Of a stretch of 64,000 nucleotides of DNA, positions 35,396-44,834 are shown piece by piece. The stretch spans positions 1 through 64,000 of the forward strand of contig CAMBFA010000003.1 in NCBI GenBank assembly GCA_945865325.1. Direction: 5' to 3'. The notes below the pieces were generated by a model. That model was not told the DNA's origin. It saw nothing but the letters and a program-made list of their open reading frames with translations, and made no database searches. Positions within the stretch are counted from its first letter, which is position 1; every line of letters starts with the position of its first letter. Both the position numbers and the translations under genes were made by a program. The DNA is from Candidatus Kuenenia stuttgartensis (GTDB taxonomy: Bacteria; Planctomycetota; Planctomycetia; Pirellulales; UBA1268).

Positions 35396-37204
35396 TCAGT
35401 CGTCGTCGAAGGGGCGACGCGCGCCGGGCTTCGGGCCGGGGTCCGTCGGCTCCGGTTTCTCCGGCTGATCCTTCTCCGGACCGCGATTTCCCCCCTCCAC
35501 ACGACCTCCCCCTTCCTCCATCGACTGTCGCTCGCGCCACGGATTCCCCGCCTCGTAGCTTGCCAGCTCGCTCTTCAGCTGGTCACGGACCTCGGACGAC
35601 TCGTCACTCCCGTCGACGGCCTGCCGGCTGTATTTCTTCGCCTCCTCGAAATCCCCCGATTCGGCGTGGGCCGCAGCCAGCGTGCTGATCACGTGCGGCT
35701 GCTTCCATTCGGTCAATTCGCAGGCTTTCATGGCAATCCCGATGGCCCGCTTGCCGTCCCGGACCGCATCGTCCGGACTCGTGGCGAGCACCCAAGCGAG
35801 ATTGTTCAGGACCGTGTCGTTGTCTGGTTGCAGTTCCATGGCCTTTTCGAGGTCGGCGAGCGCCGCGGCGTGATCGCCGATGGAGATCTCGGCATCCCCG
35901 CGTCCGCGGCGGGCGAGAAACTGCTCCGGATCGATCTCCAACGCGCGATTGAAGCGGCGGATCGCCTCCCTTGGTTCCTTGGCTGCGAGGTAGAGGAAGC
36001 CGAGTTGGCCGACGACGCCGGCGTCGTTGGGGCTTTGGCGGACGAGTCGACGGAAATCGGCGATCGCCGACGGATAATCCCCCTGGTCAGCTGCGAGCAG
36101 AGCGCGAAGTTCGAGGGCCGACCGGTGGTCGGGGTCGCGGGCGAGGACGTGCGCGATGTCGGCGAGGGCGTCGTCGGTGCTGCCGGCCTGCTGGTGCAAC
36201 CGAGCCCGAAGGACGCGGGGCTCGGCCGCATCAGGGACCGCGGCGATCGCCCGATCGAGATCGGCCATCGCACGTTCGAGGTTTCCCTGCGACGCGAACA
36301 CCCGCCCGCGTTGGAAAAGGATGTCGGCGGAGTCGGGGGCAAGTTCGAGGGCGTCGTCGAAGTTCTTGAGGGCGTCGTCGGTCCGCTGTGCCATGAGCAA
36401 CGACAGGCCGCGCATCTCACGGATCCGGACATCGTCCGGATTCTCCTCGATCGCCACGTCGAAGTCCGCCAGGGCCCCGTCCTGATCCCCCTCCATCATC
36501 AGGAACAGCCCGCGCGTCCGTCGGACATCGGCATCCCGGGGGGCGAGCTCGACCGCTTTGTCGTAGTCGGCACGGCGAGCCGGCGGATCGTCTTCAGCGA
36601 GATTCCCCAGCACGACGTGGGCCTGGGCCGTCTGCAGCGGGTCGTCGCCGCCGAGCTCGACCGCGCGGCGGGCAGAGCTTCCGGCCCGCTGCCGATCCCC
36701 CCCGGGCAGCGCCTCGAGGCGAGCGATCATCACGTGCGCCGCAGCGAGCGTGTCGTCGCGCTGCACCACCTCCCCCAGATCGCGCAGCGCATAGGCCCGC
36801 ATCCGCTCCCATTGCTGCTGGGCTCCCGGGGCGCCGTCGAAGAGTGCTTCGGTGAGCATCGACGCCCGATCGACCAGCGTGCCTGTGTAGAGGTCGTTGG
36901 CAAACCCCCGCGAAGACTCCTCGAGCCCTTTCCGGAGGGCGGCTCGGACCAGCCCGAGGACCCGCTCGAAATCATCGAGGGACCGGGCCGCCAGCTTGGC
37001 ATCGACAGCCGCATCGAGATCCTCCTGCCCCGCCGCCGCGGCCGGGGCACTGTCGACGGCCGGTTCATCGGCGTGGAGCGGGAGGCACGCCGCCGGGTCC
37101 AGCAGCATCGATGCCGCAGCCAGGAACCACCGGCCCCGACGGCGGCGATCCGCACGCTGCGATGACGGCGGCAGGAGACGGCTGGCATGCGGGAGAACGT
37201 TCAT
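35396..37204 (-). CDS. Secreted tetratricopeptide-repeat protein
   Basis: About 602 residues. An N-terminal signal-like segment (RWFLAAASMLLDPAACLPLHADEP) precedes an array of about ten TPR units. Repeats such as GDQDGALADFDVAIEENPDDVRIREMRGLSLLMAQRTDDALKNFDDALELAPDSADILFQRGRVF keep the W-LG-Y-A-P spacing of the 34-residue motif. The C-terminal 60 residues are charged and proline-rich (EGGNRGPEKDQPEKPEPTDPG). TPR arrays are protein-protein scaffolds, here probably periplasmic. It is convergent with the helical secreted protein. The ATG at 37204 is chosen because the upstream frame extension lacks signal character. Confidence 0.85.
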   Translation of the reverse strand: MNVLPHASRLLPPSSQRADRRRRGRWFLAAASMLLDPAACLPLHADEPAVDSAPAAAAGQEDLDAAVDAKLAARSLDDFERVLGLVRAALRKGLEESSRGFANDLYTGTLVDRASMLTEALFDGAPGAQQQWERMRAYALRDLGEVVQRDDTLAAAHVMIARLEALPGGDRQRAGSSARRAVELGGDDPLQTAQAHVVLGNLAEDDPPARRADYDKAVELAPRDADVRRTRGLFLMMEGDQDGALADFDVAIEENPDDVRIREMRGLSLLMAQRTDDALKNFDDALELAPDSADILFQRGRVFASQGNLERAMADLDRAIAAVPDAAEPRVLRARLHQQAGSTDDALADIAHVLARDPDHRSALELRALLAADQGDYPSAIADFRRLVRQSPNDAGVVGQLGFLYLAAKEPREAIRRFNRALEIDPEQFLARRGRGDAEISIGDHAAALADLEKAMELQPDNDTVLNNLAWVLATSPDDAVRDGKRAIGIAMKACELTEWKQPHVISTLAAAHAESGDFEEAKKYSRQAVDGSDESSEVRDQLKSELASYEAGNPWRERQSMEEGGGRVEGGNRGPEKDQPEKPEPTDPGPKPGARRPFDDD

Positions 37205-37340
37205 CGAGTCGTATCCTCGAGGGGGCCATGGGGGCCGGACAGATCGGCATCCCCTATCCCCCCAGTATGCGACGGGCCCCACCCTCGGGGCCAGACGGAT
37301 CGGCGGACGGGGAAAACGGCCCGTCGGTCCCGCGGGCGCA

Positions 37341-38246
37341 TCACAGCGGGGCGGGGAGGTCGCGACGGCAGAAGATCACGCCGCCGATAACGTATGCCAC
37401 GCACCCGACGCCGAGAAGAATTCCGTCGTAAACGACGAGATTCGCTGCGGCGGATTCGGTGGGGCGAAGGAGGAGTGGAAATGATGCGTCGTAAACGAAG
37501 AGATTCGTCCAGCCAACTGCGGGATCCCCGACCAGCCGCTGCGGTTCGTAGGCATTCAGAAAGGAGAGGTAGCCGACCCAGCCAAACGCCCCGCTCATTC
37601 GGCCGACGAGCTTCGCCAGCAGGGAGAAGACGTAAAAGCCGGACATCGCGCCGATCGTCCGCCAGCGATAGCTGTCGGCAGCCGACACGCAGGCGGAGAT
37701 CCCGGCCAGGCAGACCATCAGGCCGAAGACATTGGCGACCGGAAGCAGGAATCGATCCGGCTCGACCTTGCCAGCCCACGGACCATAGGCCACCGCCGCG
37801 CACACCGAGAGGGCCAGCACGCCGCACAGGCAGGCCGCCGCAGCCGTCGTCGCCAGCGCCTGCGTCACCCACACCGCTTTGCGTTGCACCGGCTGCGCGA
37901 GGAGCAACTCCATCGTGCCCCGTTCGAGCTGCCCCGACACGGCATCGCTCCCCCGGGTGATCCCCCAGACCGTCGCCGCGAGGACGACGACCGGATCGAC
38001 GAAGGCCAGCGCTACCCGGCCGGCGTGGGTCGCAACCTCGGAGAACGGCACCCCGGAGAGCCGCTGCCAGTCCTTCGGGATCGCCTGGAGGAGCACGTCC
38101 TGGAATGCCAGCATCGGAATCTGCGCCGATAGCCAGAGGAACAGCCAGGGGAACACGCCCCACAGCGCGGCAAACGCCAGCACGAGCCCGCGCTGATCAC
38201 CCCAGGTTTTGCGCCAGATGGCGGTATTCCACACGCGGTCACCCAT
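37341..38246 (-). CDS. ABC-2 type transporter permease
   Basis: A 301-residue integral membrane protein with about six hydrophobic helices (LVLAFAALWGVFPWLFLWLSAQIPML, VALAFVDPVVVLAATVWGI, LCGVLALSVCAAVAYG, LVVYDGILLGVGCVAYVIGGVIF). The cytoplasmic segment SDAVSGQLERGTMELLLAQPVQRKAVW is the diagnostic ABC-2 permease motif (ERGTLELLLARPVSR-like). The start at 38246 overlaps the end of the ATPase gene by 8 bp (ATGGGTGA), so the two are translated together. Substrate is unknown; drug, lipid or peptide export are all possible for this class. Confidence 0.85.
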   Translation of the reverse strand: MGDRVWNTAIWRKTWGDQRGLVLAFAALWGVFPWLFLWLSAQIPMLAFQDVLLQAIPKDWQRLSGVPFSEVATHAGRVALAFVDPVVVLAATVWGITRGSDAVSGQLERGTMELLLAQPVQRKAVWVTQALATTAAAACLCGVLALSVCAAVAYGPWAGKVEPDRFLLPVANVFGLMVCLAGISACVSAADSYRWRTIGAMSGFYVFSLLAKLVGRMSGAFGWVGYLSFLNAYEPQRLVGDPAVGWTNLFVYDASFPLLLRPTESAAANLVVYDGILLGVGCVAYVIGGVIFCRRDLPAPL

Positions 38247-39114
38247 GGCGATGAAAACGGTCATAGACGGCATCGAGCCCGACGGGGTCGACCCGGATCT
38301 CACCGAGAGGGAGCGTCGAGAGCCAGCCGAGGAGCGGCCGCAACGAATCGGCTGTCTCGAGGACGACCCTGCCGTCGCGGTCGCGGGTGACGGTGACATG
38401 CTCGCGGAGCTCCGCCGGCACCTCTCCCATCGCCCCCTCGAGCCGGGCGGTAATGCGGTGATGGCGGCGGAGCTGCGCGACCGACTGCTCGTGAACAACC
38501 CGCCCGGCGCGGAGGATCACGACGCGGTCACACGTTGCCTCGACCTCAGACAGGACATGCGAGGAAAACATCACCGTTCGGCCGGCCGCCTGCGCCTCGC
38601 GGACGAGATCGAGGACGACCGCCCGGGCCGTCGGATCGAGGTTGGCCGTCGGTTCGTCGAGGATCACGAGGGACGCCTCGGTGGCGAGAACGACGGCCAG
38701 GGCGAGTTTTTGCCGCATGCCCGTACTCATCCGCGCGACCTGACGCGAACAGTCGAGATCGAGGCGCCGGGCGATGCGCGTGGCCGCGTCACGGCGACAT
38801 TCACGGCGCAATCCGGAGAAGAAATCGAGGACCGCATGGCCCGACATCCGGCGGAAGAGGCGGGCCTCCCCGGGGAGATAGGTCGTCGCAGCCCTGACGG
38901 CGAGCGAGTCGAGAACGCAGTCATGCCCCGCCACCCGGGCCGTGCCGGAGGTGGGATGAATAAAGCCGAGAAGAAGGCGGAGGAAGGTCGTCTTCCCCGC
39001 GCCATTGGGGCCGAGGAGGCCGAACACCTCCCCCTGACGGACGGCCAACGAGCAGCCCTCGAGCGCCGTGAAAGGGCCATACCGCTTCGTGAGTTGATCC
39101 GCTTCAACGAGCAT
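38239..39114 (-). CDS. ABC transporter ATP-binding protein
   Basis: A 291-residue cytoplasmic ATPase: Walker A GLLGPNGAGKTTFLRLLL, a Q-loop region in ATTYLPGEARLFRRMSG, signature ARMSTGMRQKLALA, Walker B LVILDEPTANLDP and the switch His in MFSSHVLSEVE. The signature is MSTGM rather than LSGGQ, a variant common in ABC-2 exporters. It energises the permease encoded immediately downstream (8-bp overlap). The C-terminal 70 residues (ITARLEGAMGEVPAELREHVTV) form the usual ABC-2 accessory domain. The upstream TauE-like gene is co-directional after 25 bp. Confidence 0.92.
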   Translation of the reverse strand: MLVEADQLTKRYGPFTALEGCSLAVRQGEVFGLLGPNGAGKTTFLRLLLGFIHPTSGTARVAGHDCVLDSLAVRAATTYLPGEARLFRRMSGHAVLDFFSGLRRECRRDAATRIARRLDLDCSRQVARMSTGMRQKLALAVVLATEASLVILDEPTANLDPTARAVVLDLVREAQAAGRTVMFSSHVLSEVEATCDRVVILRAGRVVHEQSVAQLRRHHRITARLEGAMGEVPAELREHVTVTRDRDGRVVLETADSLRPLLGWLSTLPLGEIRVDPVGLDAVYDRFHRHG

Positions 39115-39139
39115 TGACCGCCTGGCAGGACCGGGGACA

Positions 39140-40024
39140 CTAGCCTCGGAGGAAATAATAGCCGGCCAGGCCGAAACCGATGAGGGCCACGATCCGGCGG
39201 ACCACCGGCGCCGGCATCCGCCGCATCAATCGGACGCCAACCACCGCGCCGCAGATCGACGCCAGCGCCATCACCAGGGCCAGCGGCCAGGAGACGATGC
39301 CGCCCCCCCCCCCGACGCCGCTCGGGAGGATCGACGCGGACGCAAACACGACTGCTGTGGTGCCGTTGACCGCTGTCGCAAGGAGGTTCTTAACGGCGTT
39401 GATCCGGTGGATGTCTCCCACCCCGAGGCATCCCAGGACGGCGAGCATGAGGATGCCGATCGCGGCGCCGAAATACCCGCCGTAGACGGCCACCAGGAAC
39501 TGGAGTCCCCAGGCGAGGAGGAACATCCCGCGGGTCGGCTCGCCGTTGGGGGTGGCCCCCGATCCGCCAGCGGCGAGCCGGGCGGCAAGACGGGGCTGGA
39601 GCGCGAACAACACCGCCGCACCGAGGATCAGCCAGGGGACGAGCCGGCCGAACCAGGCCGGGGGCAGCGCGAGCAGAAGCGCGGCGCCGACGATCGCCCC
39701 GCCGACACTCGCCGGCAGGAGCCAGCGGGTCCAGCGGGTCAAGCGCGGCTGGCCATCCCGCTCGGCACGGCCCGCCCAGGCTGCGGCCATCGCGCCTGGC
39801 CAGAGGCCGAGGGTGCTGGTCGCGTTGGCGGCCACCAGTCCGGCCGGGCCATCAGGAAGGATCGCCGCCACGACCGGGAAGGTGAGGATCGTGCCCCCCC
39901 CCGCCACGGCGTTGACCGCTGCGGCGATGAAGGTGGTGGCGGCGAGAAGCAGCAGTTGCTCCAGAGGGAAGGCGTTCGACGCCCCTCCGACCGAGGCGAT
40001 ATCGGCAGCCAGCGGAAGGGGCAT
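39140..40024 (-). CDS. TauE/SafE-family permease
   Basis: The 294-residue membrane protein has eight predicted helices in two halves. Family features are the N-terminal FIAAAVNAVAGGGTILTFPVVAAIL with its AGGG loop, and in the second half FLVAVYGGYFGAAIGILMLAVLG followed by NAVKNLLATAVNGTTAVVFA. These permeases export sulfite, sulfoacetate or related anions across the inner membrane; the substrate here is not inferable. The start ATG overlaps the last base of the upstream CHAT-like gene stop (TGATG), giving re-initiation coupling. The ABC-2 pair follows after 25 bp, so 37.3-43.2 kb may be one transcript. Confidence 0.88.
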   Translation of the reverse strand: MPLPLAADIASVGGASNAFPLEQLLLLAATTFIAAAVNAVAGGGTILTFPVVAAILPDGPAGLVAANATSTLGLWPGAMAAAWAGRAERDGQPRLTRWTRWLLPASVGGAIVGAALLLALPPAWFGRLVPWLILGAAVLFALQPRLAARLAAGGSGATPNGEPTRGMFLLAWGLQFLVAVYGGYFGAAIGILMLAVLGCLGVGDIHRINAVKNLLATAVNGTTAVVFASASILPSGVGGGGGIVSWPLALVMALASICGAVVGVRLMRRMPAPVVRRIVALIGFGLAGYYFLRG

Positions 40025-43000
40025 CACTTCGCCCCCCGGACGGCCGCCGGATCGCGCTTGCCAGCCGCCGGCAACGCGGCCGGACGGCCACCGATGCCCT
40101 TCGCTGCGGCCGCTTCGACCGGGGCGCTGATCCCGCCGTCGACGAGCATGTAGCCGGCCCAGAACAAGGGGTGACGCATGTCGGTCAGCACCGTCTGGCC
40201 AACCCCCCGGATCCGCCCCTCGAACGCCGGATCGGGCTCCTCGGCGGAGACAAGATCGACCGCCCGCCGCCAACTCGCCGCCGGGATCGCCGTCGGGTCG
40301 TCGCTGTCGCGGACGAGCTCGGCCACGAGATCGGTGGTCGACTTCCCCCCCATCCGCCAGCGACTGACAAGCGCCGTGCGGGCGCCGGCGGCCAGCACGT
40401 CAGTGGCGGCGATAAACAACTCCTCCCCCGGCCGGGACTGTGGCTTGGTGAGCCCCGAGGCCATCGCCGACTGAACCCCCGGGAGGATGACCAGTGGCGG
40501 ACGTTTGTGCGGCGAAGCGAGCCAATCGTTGAACGTCATCCCCGACTTGGCCCCACGGTCGGGCGAACGACCGAACAGGCCGCGCAAGCCCACCGGCCCC
40601 TCACCGGCGACATTGATCTCGTCGAGGACCACGAGCGTCTCGCACAACGCAGCCGGGAGCAACGGCGAGACGACGACACCATGCTGCTGAAGTGGCTGAG
40701 CCGGGAGGACGACGGCGCGTTCGAGGGCCTGGGTGAGGCGGTCGACCGCCTCCCCGATCGCCTCCGGCCGTTCCCCACGGACGGCCCGGCCGGCATGGAT
40801 GCCAATGGGCCCACGCCCGGCCGATGGCTCCACCGGCGCCGGTGGCCTGCCAGCGACGGCCAGACTGCGAGTGGGAGCGTAACGGATGCGGCAGACGTCC
40901 CGCAGGAGCGGCGGCGGCTCGACGGTCGCCGCATCGCCGTCGGCGGGCTCGCCAGCGGAACCGGTGGGAAGGAGTTCGAACGGCAGATACCACAGCGCCC
41001 CGTCGGGCACGATCACGAGCTCCTCGATCCCCTCCGAGAGCGTGACCTTCGACTGCTCGAAGAGGAGTCGTTCGACGGTGACCATCGCGGCCCGCCAGTC
41101 GGAGGCGATGATCCGATCGGTCCCCACCGGCACGTGGGGGTCGAACAGACACAGTGCCTTCGCCAGGTGGGTCAGCTCCCGGGCCAGTGCCGCCGGTTGC
41201 CGGACCTGCCACAGGGCGACGCGGTCGCGAGACTCCAGGGCCCCCCACAGCCCCGACGCGCCCCAATGAAAAGAGAGGAGCAGTTCGCCCGGAGCCAACC
41301 TTCCACGGACATCGGCCGGGGGGAGGAGCGGGGGAAACTCGAGCCCGATCGGCTCCCGGCCGGCGGCGAGCTGATCGATCAAGACCCCGCGTTGGGCCGA
41401 GCCCTGCGCGAACGATTCCCAATCCCTCGGCTCGCCCGGCGGACCGACCCGGCGCAGCGGACCGGCGCCGCCATCCCCGCCGGCGGAGGCAAGGAGCGCG
41501 GCAGTCAGCGCCGTCCGCAGGCGGGCGTCCTCGTCGACGAGTCGGGCCAGCTCCGGATGGCGCCTGAAGAGTCCCGTCCGGCCAGCGACGGCGTCAGGCC
41601 CCAGCCCGGAGGGATCGGGGCCGAGCAGACGCTCGAGCCCCAGCCGTCGCCCTCCCACCGGCTGCGTGTCGAGCCACCGGGCCCGGGCCGAGGCCTCAGC
41701 GGCGGCCAGGGCCGCATCGCCGCCACGGCGCGCCGCGACCAACATCCACGCTTCGTGGGCCTCAGGGCGGGGCGTCGTCATCGCCGCGAGCGTGGCCAGC
41801 GGATCGATGACCAGCTCACGCGGTTGCGGGTCGCCAAGGAGCCTCGCGAAGAGCACGTCGGCCTGCCGGTCGGAGATCGTCGTCGCCCCGGCCATCACCA
41901 TCTCGACCAGCCTGCCGGTCTGGAAGAGGCGCGGGGAACGGGGGCGGGCGATCGCCAAGGCACGCTCCAACTCGGCATCCCCTGTGGTCGGATCGCCGGC
42001 GCCGTACGCCGTCAGGGCCGCGGCATGCGCGACGATGGCGCCCGGCGTCCCCTGGCCGGCATCCGTGCGGAGAAACCGCCCGTCGACCTCTCCGAGCCGG
42101 GCCCTCGCCCCCTGGAGATTGCCGGCGGCAGCCAACGCCTCCGCTTCGTGCGCCAGGAGGGTGGTCCGGAGCACGGGCAATCCACCGCGGGCCCACTCGC
42201 AGCCCCCGTGGACGGTCGCCGGCACCCCCGGCGTGCCGGCGGCCTGGTGGGCGGCAAACGCCATCCGGAATCCCTCCTCGAGCGCCCGGGCATCGCCGAA
42301 CTCGGCCGCCGCGTAGGTTGCCTCCTCGAACCACCGTGCGGCGCCGATGGAATCGTCGCGGGCCAGCGCGATCCGCCCGAGCACGAGCAGGCCCCAGGCC
42401 GTCAAGGGGTGATCGAGTTTGCCGCCGAGGGCCACGCCGCGCTCGAGCAGCGGCACCGCCTGATCGAGCCGGCCCTGCGACCATGCCGCGGTTCCCAGCG
42501 CCACGTCGATCCACGACTGCGACCAGTGGTTCGGGGGCGCCGGGCGCTTCGCAAGGGCATTGTTCAACCCATCGATCGCATTCCCCTCGCCGGCGAGCGG
42601 CCCGAGGATCACGGCCCGCCGGTAGATCGCGATCACGAGGGCCCGCATGATCTCATGAGGACGGATCGGAACATTGACCGGGGCCGCGAGCACTCCCCCC
42701 TGCTGGAGCACCTTCTGGGGATCGACCGGCGTCTGCCGGATCGTCATCGTGTCGGGAAACGTCGCCGGCTTGGTGCCCCGCGCGCTCCGCCCCCAGGTGG
42801 CCACGCGCGGGCGCGGCGAAGGCTGCGGTCCCTGGGTCGGAAACTGGACCGCCAGCAACCACTCGGCATGCACGGTGCCGAGGCCGATCGCCTCCTCGTA
42901 AGCGGCGACGGAATCCCGCCAGCTACCGAGCTCGTACTGCGATTCACCGATCGCAGTGGCGGAGGCGATCGAGTCGATCCAGCGCTGGTTCCCGGCACGG

Positions 43001-43218
43001 ACCCCCGCCCCGTAATCCCGGCCGGCCGTTTCCAGGGCCACGCCATAGTCGCCGTTGGCCAGCGCCGCGAGCGTGGCATCAAAGGCGATCGTCGGCACGG
43101 TCTGGGCCCCGCGGGGCACGATCTGGGCCCGGGCCACACCCAGGCTCAACAGGGCCGTCACCGCGAGGATCGCGGCCGATCGGCGGAACAGCGACTGCCA
43201 GAGAACAACACGCCACAT
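40024..43218 (-). CDS. Secreted CHAT-domain-like protein with degenerate catalytic motifs
   Basis: About 1064 residues. A signal peptide (AAILAVTALLSLGVARA) leads into a long helical-repeat region (residues about 30-600) with TPR-like segments such as IDVALGTAAWSQGRLDQAVPLLERGVALGG. A C-terminal CHAT-like domain follows: IEELVIVPDGALWYLPFELLP, RIRYAPTRSLAVAG and AGARTALVSRWRMGGKSTTDLVAELV. CHAT domains are caspase-like proteases, but the usual H-G segment reads VVLDEINVAGEGP and the usual SACxTG reads LVILPGVQSAM, so neither His nor Cys is visible. It is probably a scaffold or sensor rather than a protease. The start at 43218 is taken at the signal peptide. It is coupled to the TauE-like gene. 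Confidence 0.78.
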   Translation of the reverse strand: MWRVVLWQSLFRRSAAILAVTALLSLGVARAQIVPRGAQTVPTIAFDATLAALANGDYGVALETAGRDYGAGVRAGNQRWIDSIASATAIGESQYELGSWRDSVAAYEEAIGLGTVHAEWLLAVQFPTQGPQPSPRPRVATWGRSARGTKPATFPDTMTIRQTPVDPQKVLQQGGVLAAPVNVPIRPHEIMRALVIAIYRRAVILGPLAGEGNAIDGLNNALAKRPAPPNHWSQSWIDVALGTAAWSQGRLDQAVPLLERGVALGGKLDHPLTAWGLLVLGRIALARDDSIGAARWFEEATYAAAEFGDARALEEGFRMAFAAHQAAGTPGVPATVHGGCEWARGGLPVLRTTLLAHEAEALAAAGNLQGARARLGEVDGRFLRTDAGQGTPGAIVAHAAALTAYGAGDPTTGDAELERALAIARPRSPRLFQTGRLVEMVMAGATTISDRQADVLFARLLGDPQPRELVIDPLATLAAMTTPRPEAHEAWMLVAARRGGDAALAAAEASARARWLDTQPVGGRRLGLERLLGPDPSGLGPDAVAGRTGLFRRHPELARLVDEDARLRTALTAALLASAGGDGGAGPLRRVGPPGEPRDWESFAQGSAQRGVLIDQLAAGREPIGLEFPPLLPPADVRGRLAPGELLLSFHWGASGLWGALESRDRVALWQVRQPAALARELTHLAKALCLFDPHVPVGTDRIIASDWRAAMVTVERLLFEQSKVTLSEGIEELVIVPDGALWYLPFELLPTGSAGEPADGDAATVEPPPLLRDVCRIRYAPTRSLAVAGRPPAPVEPSAGRGPIGIHAGRAVRGERPEAIGEAVDRLTQALERAVVLPAQPLQQHGVVVSPLLPAALCETLVVLDEINVAGEGPVGLRGLFGRSPDRGAKSGMTFNDWLASPHKRPPLVILPGVQSAMASGLTKPQSRPGEELFIAATDVLAAGARTALVSRWRMGGKSTTDLVAELVRDSDDPTAIPAASWRRAVDLVSAEEPDPAFEGRIRGVGQTVLTDMRHPLFWAGYMLVDGGISAPVEAAAAKGIGGRPAALPAAGKRDPAAVRGAK

Positions 43219-43379
43219 GCCGTCAGTTGTACACCCTCCCCACGCGCCCGCCGACCCGAGAGTCGGGTCCGTGACCAGGAATCCCAGCCCGCCGTCAGAC
43301 CGTCGACCGACCGGTAGTCTGGGAAACGTCGGGCAGCCGGGGAGGCTCCGCTGGCGCCGTTTCGAACGATCGCAACGGT

Positions 43380-43404
43380 TTGTCAAAGTTTGGCGGTTCT
43401 GCCG
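43380..43404 (-). promoter_or_regulatory. Candidate regulatory motif CCGGCAGAACCGCCAAAC upstream of the CHAT-like gene
   Basis: On the minus strand, about 160 nt before the CHAT-like start in a 284-bp divergent region, a 25-nt stretch matches the one at 32649-32673 in 20 of 25 positions. The same CGGCAGA core is present upstream of the DUF1598 gene and of tRNA-Arg. Its function is not known. Confidence 0.3.
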
Positions 43405-43502
43405 GCCGATACCACTGCGGTCGGCGGCGGATCGACCCTGCCGGGCCTGGCCCGACAGCGAACCGTGACGCGGAACAAAGCACCGATGCAGGGGCGAGAA
43501 CC

Positions 43503-43763
43503 ATGAGATCATCGACTCCGGAACGGCCGACCCATACCGAGACCCGCCTCGGCGTCCGCGCGGCCCTGCTGGCGGGCGTGGCCCTGGCCAGCGTCGGGCT
43601 GACGGGCTGTCAGGTCGACATCGGGGGGCAGACGCTCCCCAGCGCCTACTACCTCCAGGACGACATCCAATACTTCCCGGCCGGACCGGAGTTCAAACTC
43701 TCCAAGGAAGCAGCCGCTCTCAAGGCTGCCACCCCGGTCCCGGCCGACGACTGCTGCAACTGA
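43503..43763 (+). CDS. Small lipoprotein, unknown
   Basis: An 86-residue lipoprotein: basic N-terminus, hydrophobic helix ALLAGVALASVGL and lipobox LTGC, with the acylated Cys near residue 36. The short mature part reads QVDIGGQTLPSAYYLQDDIQYFPAGPEFKL and ends in CC. The IGGQTLPSAYYLxDDIQYFPxGPEF segment resembles a small planctomycete family of unknown function. The start ATG at 43503 is the last Met before the signal. It is followed after about 50 nt by a strong intrinsic terminator and is monocistronic, divergent from the CHAT-like gene. Confidence 0.82.
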   Translation: MRSSTPERPTHTETRLGVRAALLAGVALASVGLTGCQVDIGGQTLPSAYYLQDDIQYFPAGPEFKLSKEAAALKAATPVPADDCCN

Positions 43764-43813
43764 CCACAGGTTGCCACGTCTCTGTCCGGAACCTTGGCAC
43801 CGACGACTTTCTC

Positions 43814-43850
43814 CGACACCCCGTCTCCTCGGACGGGGTGTCGATGTTTT
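43814..43850 (+). terminator. Rho-independent terminator after the small lipoprotein gene
   Basis: A perfect 12-bp stem (43814-43825, CGACACCCCGTC, with 43832-43843) and 6-nt loop is followed by ATGTTTT on the plus strand. It lies between the lipoprotein gene and the convergent esterase gene, ending the lipoprotein transcript. Confidence 0.8.
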
Positions 43851-43872
43851 CCAAGCGCGTTCAACGCCGCCG

Positions 43873-44772
43873 TCACGGCCGCGTGAATCCGCGGCCGCCG
43901 AGCCAATCGACCAGACGCGCCGGCCAGTCGGCGGTGCCCGGGGACTGCTCCCGGCGCCGCAGGCCGTAGCCATGCCCCCCGCGCTCGTAGACGTGCAGTT
44001 CGGCCGGCACCTTCGCGTCGAGCAGCGTGGCAAACAGCGCCACCGCCCCCTGCGCCGGCGAAGCGGTGTCGTCCGCGGTCTGGGCGATGAACATCGGGGA
44101 GGTGGCGGCATCGATCTCGACCCCCGGCCACAGCCCCTTTCCTTCATTGCCAAGCACGCGCCATGGGTAGACAAGGATCGTGGCATCGGGACGGGCTGAC
44201 GGGGCGGTGTCGGCCCCCGGGAACGACGCCTTCGTGGTGGCAGCCACCAGCGCCGTGTGGCCCCCCGCGGAAAAACCCATCAGCCCGATGCGGTCCGGAT
44301 CGATCCCCAGTTCGAGGGCCCGCCCGCGGACCACCGAAACGCTCTTCTGGGCATCCATCACCGGCCCGGCATCGGGATTCGCGAAGGCACCGGTGGGGAC
44401 CCGGTAGAGGAGGGTGAGGGCGACGATGCCATGCCCATTCAGGAACCGGCCGATCTCTCCCCCCTCATGATCATCGGCAAGGATGTTGTATCCCCCACCT
44501 GGGAGTATAATCACCGCCGGACGGGGCCCACTGGCACGCGGCGGCAGGGGATGGAGGATGAGGCGAGGATCGGAGACGAACGACCGGCGCTGGATGTCGT
44601 CCTTCCCCCGTTCCACTTTCTCGGCCGGTTCCTCCGGCACCCGATCCCCCGGCACCCCTTCCGGCCAGAGGCGGATGTCACGATCCGCGTCGGCGGCGGA
44701 CGCGCCGTCGGACCCGACGGTGAACATCGCGGCCAGGAGAAAAGGGATGACGCCGGGGCATCGCGCGCGCAT
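43873..44772 (-). CDS. Secreted alpha/beta hydrolase (esterase)
   Basis: The 299-residue protein has a signal peptide (FLLAAMFTVGSDGASAA) and an alpha/beta-hydrolase domain. The oxyanion strand is AVIILPGGGYNILADDHEG, the nucleophile elbow GLMGFSAGGHTA, the Asp lies in the SPMFIAQTADDTASP strand, and the catalytic His in VYERGGHGYGL. This matches carbohydrate-associated esterases of the BD-FAE/xylan acetyl-esterase type, which remove acyl groups from polysaccharides in the periplasm or outside the cell. The ATG at 44772 precedes the signal directly. It is downstream of and co-directional with a Gfo/Idh/MocA gene (62 bp). Confidence 0.87.
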   Translation of the reverse strand: MRARCPGVIPFLLAAMFTVGSDGASAADADRDIRLWPEGVPGDRVPEEPAEKVERGKDDIQRRSFVSDPRLILHPLPPRASGPRPAVIILPGGGYNILADDHEGGEIGRFLNGHGIVALTLLYRVPTGAFANPDAGPVMDAQKSVSVVRGRALELGIDPDRIGLMGFSAGGHTALVAATTKASFPGADTAPSARPDATILVYPWRVLGNEGKGLWPGVEIDAATSPMFIAQTADDTASPAQGAVALFATLLDAKVPAELHVYERGGHGYGLRRREQSPGTADWPARLVDWLGGRGFTRP

Positions 44773-44834
44773 GGTTTTTCGTCTCAGGGGAGGTCAGGGT
44801 GGACGGGACGATCCACCTGCGTCAGGAAAACGGG

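Noticed and set aside
35396-43218. Toxin-antitoxin or defence island interpretation of the TPR, ABC and CHAT-like genes
   Set aside because: The CHAT-like protein has a signal peptide and degenerate active site, and no restriction, nuclease, RT or Cas partner is present, so a defence role is not supported.
40171-43317. Plus-strand open frame of about 1048 codons
   Set aside because: Antisense to the CHAT-like gene; it has arginine-rich low-complexity composition and no domain or signal, so it is treated as a GC-skew artefact.
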